From Xanthobacter autotrophicus (GTDB taxonomy: Bacteria > Pseudomonadota > Alphaproteobacteria > Rhizobiales > Xanthobacteraceae): a stretch of DNA of 64,000 nt. Below, in pieces: positions 59,910 through 64,000 of this stretch; positions within the stretch are counted from its first letter, which is position 1; each line of letters starts with the position of its first letter. A program made the position numbers and the translations under genes. The stretch lies in assembly GCF_029991245.1 (NCBI RefSeq), contig NZ_JAIVFO010000001.1:62001-126000 (forward strand), given 5' to 3'. The notes under the pieces were generated by a model. It made no database searches. It was not told where the DNA came from and saw only the letters and a list, made by a program, of their open reading frames with translations.

Positions 59910-60680
59910 TCAGTGTTCGAACTTCGCCGGGCGCTTCTCGATGAAGGCCGCCATGCCCTCCTTCTGGTCGGCGACGCCGAACTGGGACTGGAACACCCGC
60001 CGTTCGAAGCGGATGCCCTCGGCCAGCGTGGTCTCGTAGGAGCGGTTGACGCTCTCCTTGGTCTGCATGGCCACGGCTGCGGACATGCCGGCGACGGCCT
60101 TGGCCACCTTCAGCGCCTCGTCCAGCAGTTCGGCGGCCGGCACCACGCGGGAAACCAGGCCCGCACGCTCGGCCTCGGCGGCATCCATCAGACGGCCGGT
60201 GAGGCACATTTCCATGGCCTTGGACTTGCCCACGAAGCGCGTCAGGCGCTGGGTGCCGCCGGCGCCGGGCATCACGCCCAGCTTGATCTCGGGCTGGCCG
60301 AACTTCGCCGTATCGGCGGCCAGGATGAAGTCGCACATCATGGCCAGCTCGCAGCCGCCGCCCAGCGCAAAGCCCGCCACCGCCGCGATCACCGGCTTGC
60401 GGGCGCGGGACAGGCGCTCCCACGAGGTGATGAAATCGTCGAGATAGGTCGCCGGATAGGAGAAGACCTGCATCTCCTTGATGTCGGCGCCGGCGGCGAA
60501 CGCCTTCTCCGAGCCGGTGAGCACCACGCAGCCGATGCCCCGATCCTGCTCGAACGCATCCAGCGCCGCGTTCAGCTCGCCGATGAGCTGGCCGTTGAGC
60601 GCGTTGAGCGCCTGCGGGCGGTTCAGCCGGATGAGCCCCACGCGGTCGTGCTGCTCCACCAGGATCGTCTCGTATGCCAT
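59910..60680 (-). CDS. Enoyl-CoA hydratase
   Basis: A 256-residue crotonase of the short-chain FadB/EchA type. It has [12 protein letters not shown] (oxyanion hole, near residue 60), [19 protein letters not shown] with the first catalytic Glu (near 110) and [20 protein letters not shown] with the second (near 133). It hydrates trans-2-enoyl-CoA to 3-hydroxyacyl-CoA in fatty-acid and amino-acid oxidation. It is a single gene with no clear partner beside it; mutM follows downstream on the same strand after 212 bases. Confidence 0.95.
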   Translation of the reverse strand: MAYETILVEQHDRVGLIRLNRPQALNALNGQLIGELNAALDAFEQDRGIGCVVLTGSEKAFAAGADIKEMQVFSYPATYLDDFITSWERLSRARKPVIAAVAGFALGGGCELAMMCDFILAADTAKFGQPEIKLGVMPGAGGTQRLTRFVGKSKAMEMCLTGRLMDAAEAERAGLVSRVVPAAELLDEALKVAKAVAGMSAAVAMQTKESVNRSYETTLAEGIRFERRVFQSQFGVADQKEGMAAFIEKRPAKFEH

Positions 60681-60835
60681 CCCATTCCTCCTCGTCGCCC
60701 GGCGTGACGCCGGTGCCTCTTCCGCGTGACGCCAAATCCGGCACCAAGTCCGGCACCAAGCCTGCGGTCACCGTGCTCTATCGCGTCATGGGGGCAAGGC
60801 GAAGAGGCAATCCCGCACACGTGCCGTGCAGGCCT

Positions 60836-60905
60836 GCCTCCCCTTGGCAGGTTGCCTTTGGCAGTTTGCCTTTGGCCGGTTGCCTGCGGCAGCTACCTTT
60901 GACAG
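60836..60905. repeat. 14-bp tandem repeat at the 3' end of mutM
   Basis: Units GTTGCCTTTGGCAG (60851-60864), TTTGCCTTTGGCCG (60865-60878) and GTTGCCTGCGGCAG (60879-60892) follow one another, with a 13-bp variant (60893-60905) covering the last codons and stop of mutM and a further partial unit to the left. The array seems to have grown from the end of mutM. Confidence 0.75.
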
Positions 60906-61774
60906 GTGGGGCAGTAGAAGGTGGAACGCCCGCTCTGCACGATGCGGCGGATGGTGTCCTTGCAGTGCAGGGTCTGGCAGGGCTGGCCCTCCCGGCCGTA
61001 GACCTTGAAGGTATGCTGGAAATAGCCAAGCTCGCCATTCACCTGGCGGTGGTCGCGCAGGGAGGAGCCGCCGGCGTGGATCGCCTCGCGCAGCACGTCG
61101 CGGATGGCGGTGACAAGCCGCTCCGCCCTCCGGGTGGGCGCGCCATCGGCGGTGGCGAGGGTGTGGGCGAGGCGGCGCGGCGACAGGCCGGCGCGGAACA
61201 GCGCCTCGCACACATAGATGTTGCCGAGGCCCGCCACCAGCTTCTGGTCCAGCAGCGCCGCCTTCAGGGCGGTCTGGCGGCGGGCGCAGGCGCGGGCGAG
61301 ATATTCGGCATGGAAGCCGTTGCCCAGCGGCTCAGGCCCCAGGCCCGCCAGCAGCGGATGGGACATGATCTGGTCGTAGGGGACGATCAGGATGGCGCCG
61401 AAGCGCCTGGGATCGTTGAAGGTCACCGTGGCGCCGCCGGCCAGGTGCAGCACCACGTGGTCGTGCGGGCCGCCGGCCGCGCGCGGATGGTGGAAGCGGC
61501 CGGGCCGGCCCTTCACCGGTGCGCCCTCGATGCGGATGGACCCCGACATGCCGAGGTGCAGGATCATCACCTCCCCGCCATCCAGGTCGGCGAGGAGATA
61601 TTTGGCGCGGCGACCGATGGCCTCGACCCGGCGCCCGGCCAGGCGCTCGGCGAAGTTCTCAGGCAGGGGCCAGCGCAGGTCCGGCCGACGGGCCTCGGCG
61701 CTTTCGATCACGGCGCCCTGCAGGACGGGCATGAGACCGCGGCGGACGGTCTCCACCTCGGGCAACTCGGGCAT
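60893..61774 (-). CDS. mutM: Bifunctional formamidopyrimidine-DNA glycosylase/AP lyase
   Basis: A 293-residue base-excision repair enzyme removing 8-oxoguanine and FapyG. The N-terminus [14 protein letters not shown] provides the catalytic proline and glutamate; the conserved lysine is in [15 protein letters not shown] (near residue 85). The helix-two-turn-helix has [19 protein letters not shown] (near 180), and a C-terminal zinc finger has CQTLHC and CPTC. ATG 61774 places the catalytic proline at position 2 as required. Confidence 0.97.
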   Translation of the reverse strand: MPELPEVETVRRGLMPVLQGAVIESAEARRPDLRWPLPENFAERLAGRRVEAIGRRAKYLLADLDGGEVMILHLGMSGSIRIEGAPVKGRPGRFHHPRAAGGPHDHVVLHLAGGATVTFNDPRRFGAILIVPYDQIMSHPLLAGLGPEPLGNGFHAEYLARACARRQTALKAALLDQKLVAGLGNIYVCEALFRAGLSPRRLAHTLATADGAPTRRAERLVTAIRDVLREAIHAGGSSLRDHRQVNGELGYFQHTFKVYGREGQPCQTLHCKDTIRRIVQSGRSTFYCPTCQR

Positions 61775-61884
61775 GTCTTTCTTATACTCGGTGGGCGGGC
61801 CGCAACCGGCGCGCGAATCGTCACGGCCGAGTAGGATCGGGCCGACCGGCCCCCCATGCAAGAGCGTGTTTTGATGTTGTCCCC

Positions 61885-63051
61885 TCAATCGAGGGGAGCG
61901 ACCTTCTCTCCCTCCATCCCGCCCGGCGGCGTCTCGAAATCGAGCTGCTCCAGCCGCAGGCCGCGACGGGCGATCTTGTCGGCGGAGACGATGACGCGGC
62001 CCACGTCGTCGCCCACCTGCGCGAAATGCTTGGCGAGATCGCCCACCCGCTCGCGCAGGCGTGTCACGTCGACGACCAGGGCCGCCACTTCCGCCCGCAC
62101 CCGGTCCGCCGCCTCGCGCATGCGGGCATCCTTGGCGATGGCCTGCACCACCTGGATCGCCAGCATGAGCAGGGACGGCGAGACCAGCACCACGCGCAGG
62201 CGGTAGGCCTCCTGCACCACACCGTCGAAATGCTCGGAAATCTCCGCATAGACCGATTCGGAGGGCACGAAGATGAGGGCCACGTCCTGGGTCTCGCCCG
62301 GCACGAAATAGCGCTCCGCCACATCGTAGACATGCTTCAGCAGATCGTTGCGCAGCCTTTGCCCCGCAGCCTTGCGGATGTCGGCCGAGGGCGCCTCGCG
62401 GAAGGCGGTGACCGATTCCAGCGGGAATTTCGAATCCACCAGCAGCGGGCGCGGGTCGCCGGGCAGGAAGATGGCGCAGTCCGGCCGCTTGCCGTTGGAA
62501 AGGGTGTGCTGGAAGGCGAAGCTGCCGCGCGGCAGGCCGTCCGCCACGATGGCCTCCATGCGGGCCTGCCCGAAGGCGCCCCGCGCCTGCTTGTTGGCCA
62601 GCGTGTCCTTCAGCGCCACCACCTGGGCGGAGAGGTCGGTGAGGCTGCGCTCCGCCTTCTCCACCATGACGAGGCGTTCGGCGATGCGGGTCAGGCTCTC
62701 GTGGGTGGCGCGGGCGCTGGTGGAGAGGGTTTCGCCGATGCGGTGGGAGGTGGCGTCCAGCCGCTCTGCGACCGCGCGGGCAAGCTCGCTCTGCCGGTGG
62801 GCAAGCACCTCCGTCATGCTCTGCACCCGGCCCGCGGTTTCCGACTGGACGCGCATGAGTTCGCGCAGGCGACGGTCCATTTCGTCGCGCCGCAGCGCCT
62901 CCTCGGCGGCCGCCGCGGCCCGTGCCCGCGACTGGCGCACGAGGGAGACGCCGACCATGAACACAAGCAGCGCAAGCAAACCCGCGCCGAAGGCTGCCGC
63001 CTCGGCCAGGGTGACGGCGTGACCCGCCAGACTGAAGAGCGCCTCCCGCAT
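61885..63051 (-). CDS. rmuC: DNA recombination protein RmuC
   Basis: A 388-residue protein. An N-terminal membrane segment ([21 protein letters not shown]) is followed by a long coiled coil (about residues 45-150) and the RmuC nuclease-like domain with [41 protein letters not shown] (the DxK core) and [15 protein letters not shown]. RmuC limits inversions at short inverted repeats. ATG 63051 was preferred, with AAGGGG just upstream; a frame reaching 63108 is longer but less likely. It is divergent from def. Confidence 0.93.
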   Translation of the reverse strand: MREALFSLAGHAVTLAEAAAFGAGLLALLVFMVGVSLVRQSRARAAAAAEEALRRDEMDRRLRELMRVQSETAGRVQSMTEVLAHRQSELARAVAERLDATSHRIGETLSTSARATHESLTRIAERLVMVEKAERSLTDLSAQVVALKDTLANKQARGAFGQARMEAIVADGLPRGSFAFQHTLSNGKRPDCAIFLPGDPRPLLVDSKFPLESVTAFREAPSADIRKAAGQRLRNDLLKHVYDVAERYFVPGETQDVALIFVPSESVYAEISEHFDGVVQEAYRLRVVLVSPSLLMLAIQVVQAIAKDARMREAADRVRAEVAALVVDVTRLRERVGDLAKHFAQVGDDVGRVIVSADKIARRGLRLEQLDFETPPGGMEGEKVAPLD

Positions 63052-63131
63052 GGCCCCTTCTATCGCGATTCGTAATTCGAACAAACAGCGAACATGTTGA
63101 CCAAACACGAAGCTTCGCTTATTTCGCGAGA

Positions 63132-63650
63132 ATGGCGACGCGACCCATCCTCATCATCCCCGAGCCCAAGCTGCGCACCCTCTCGGCATCGGTCGAGAAA
63201 ATCGACAGCGAGGTCCGCAAGCTCGTGGAAGACATGTTCGACACCATGTACGACGCGCCGGGCATCGGCCTCGCGGCGATCCAGGTGGGCGTGCAGAGGC
63301 GCGTCGTCACCATTGATGTCGCGCGCGAGGGCGAGGCCAAGAAGCCCATCGCCCTCATCAACCCCGAGATCATCGCGACGTCGGACGAGACCTCGGTCTA
63401 TAGCGAGGGCTGCCTCTCCATCCCCGAATATTACGAGGAGGTAGAGCGGCCGGCGCGGGTCACCGTGCGCTTCCAGGACCTGGAGGGGCAGGTGCGCGAA
63501 GTGGCGGCGGACGGGCTGTTCGCCACCTGCGTGCAGCACGAGATCGACCATCTGAACGGCGTGCTCTTCATCGACCACATCTCGAAATTGAAGCGCGACC
63601 GAGTGATCAAGAAGTTCACCAAGCTGGCGCGGCACAAGGACGAGGTCTGA
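63132..63650 (+). CDS. def: Peptide deformylase
   Basis: A 172-residue metalloenzyme removing the formyl group from new proteins. All three family motifs are visible: [10 protein letters not shown] (near residue 45), EGCLSIP (near 92) with the metal-binding Cys, and QHEIDHLNG (near 134) with two metal-binding His and the catalytic Glu. It is followed by fmt after 137 bases, the common def-fmt pairing. Confidence 0.98.
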   Translation: MATRPILIIPEPKLRTLSASVEKIDSEVRKLVEDMFDTMYDAPGIGLAAIQVGVQRRVVTIDVAREGEAKKPIALINPEIIATSDETSVYSEGCLSIPEYYEEVERPARVTVRFQDLEGQVREVAADGLFATCVQHEIDHLNGVLFIDHISKLKRDRVIKKFTKLARHKDEV

Positions 63651-63787
63651 CGCCCCGCCGCGCGGCATCGCCTTTCCCGCCCCCGCCGATGCGGTCGCAT
63701 CCGGGTCCCATCGCTCAACCGCCGCGCGGGCCTGACCGGACTTGACAGACCGGACTGGGCAGGCCGCGCCGGCCCGGATCAGGCAGC

Positions 63788-64000
63788 ATGCGCATCGTCT
63801 TCATGGGAACGCCGGAGTTCGCCGTGCCGACCCTTTCCGAGATCGTCGGCCGCGGGCACGAGGTGGTGGCGGTCTATAGCCGCGCGCCCGCTCCGGCCGG
63901 CCGGCGCGGGCTCGATCTCACCCCCTCCCCGGTCCATCAGGTGGCCGAGCGCTTCGGCCTGAAGGTGCTCACCCCGAAAAGCCTGCGCAGCCCGGAAGCA
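63788..64000 (+). CDS. fmt: Methionyl-tRNA formyltransferase, N-terminal part
   Basis: The first 71 residues of a gene that runs off the right edge. [20 protein letters not shown] is the classic Fmt N-terminus, and the following [16 protein letters not shown] segment is the family pattern with the folate-domain loop. It formylates the initiator Met-tRNA, the reaction that def later reverses on proteins. Confidence 0.95.
   Translation, partial: MRIVFMGTPEFAVPTLSEIVGRGHEVVAVYSRAPAPAGRRGLDLTPSPVHQVAERFGLKVLTPKSLRSPEA

Overview
The window is a high-GC chromosomal segment of an alphaproteobacterium. Gene style (frequent 4-bp ATGA/GTGA gene overlaps, FadR-type GntR, IalB-family protein, def-fmt, mutM and rmuC neighbours) fits the Hyphomicrobiales. 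The catabolic content suggests a soil or plant-associated Xanthobacteraceae-like organism, but that placement is inference; no rRNA is present.

Region 1, about 1-5.1 kb: the end of a TRAP transporter large permease. Opposite it lies a compact operon of a DUF971 protein, a succinate dehydrogenase/APS reductase-like flavoprotein, a small AprB-like ferredoxin and a HEAT-repeat protein. A FAD oxidoreductase of the L-2-hydroxyglutarate oxidase type follows. Region 2, 5.1-9.1 kb: typA/bipA, a small potassium-channel-like protein and a cNMP-domain/SpoIIE-type phosphatase. Region 3, 9.1-20.6 kb (minus strand): LysR regulator, FMN and FAD 2-hydroxyacid dehydrogenases, FadR-type GntR regulator, then a complete branched-chain-type ABC importer (livG, livH, livM, binding protein, livF) ending in an acyl-CoA synthetase.

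Region 4, 20.9-41.2 kb (plus strand): a catabolic block. It holds a UbiX/UbiD decarboxylase pair, a NitT/TauT-type ABC importer, an AraC regulator, a molybdenum hydroxylase whose large subunit carries a fused CoxG-like domain, an acyl-CoA ligase, a crotonase, an MFS importer, a ThDP enzyme, an aldehyde dehydrogenase and a GMC oxidoreductase, and it ends with a second AraC regulator on the minus strand. With region 3 it reads as uptake, decarboxylation or hydroxylation, CoA activation and side-chain oxidation of organic (probably aromatic or alicyclic) acids; the substrate cannot be read from sequence.

Region 5, 41.2-48.4 kb: a 1948-residue repetitive autotransporter and an IalB-family periplasmic protein. 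Region 6, 48.4-59.7 kb: mobile DNA. An IS3 OrfA scrap and a nearly deleted integrative island (49.2-50.04 kb) sit in tandem with an intact 9.6-kb island inserted at the 3' end of tRNA-Leu(CAG). The intact island carries a P4-type integrase, a protein with an SSB-like acidic tail, an AlpA regulator, an HTH/zinc-ribbon protein, a second tyrosine recombinase, a 1384-residue type IIG-like restriction-modification protein and a NucS/DUF91-type nuclease: a probable defence island. Region 7, 59.9-64 kb: core genes (enoyl-CoA hydratase, mutM, rmuC, def and the start of fmt).
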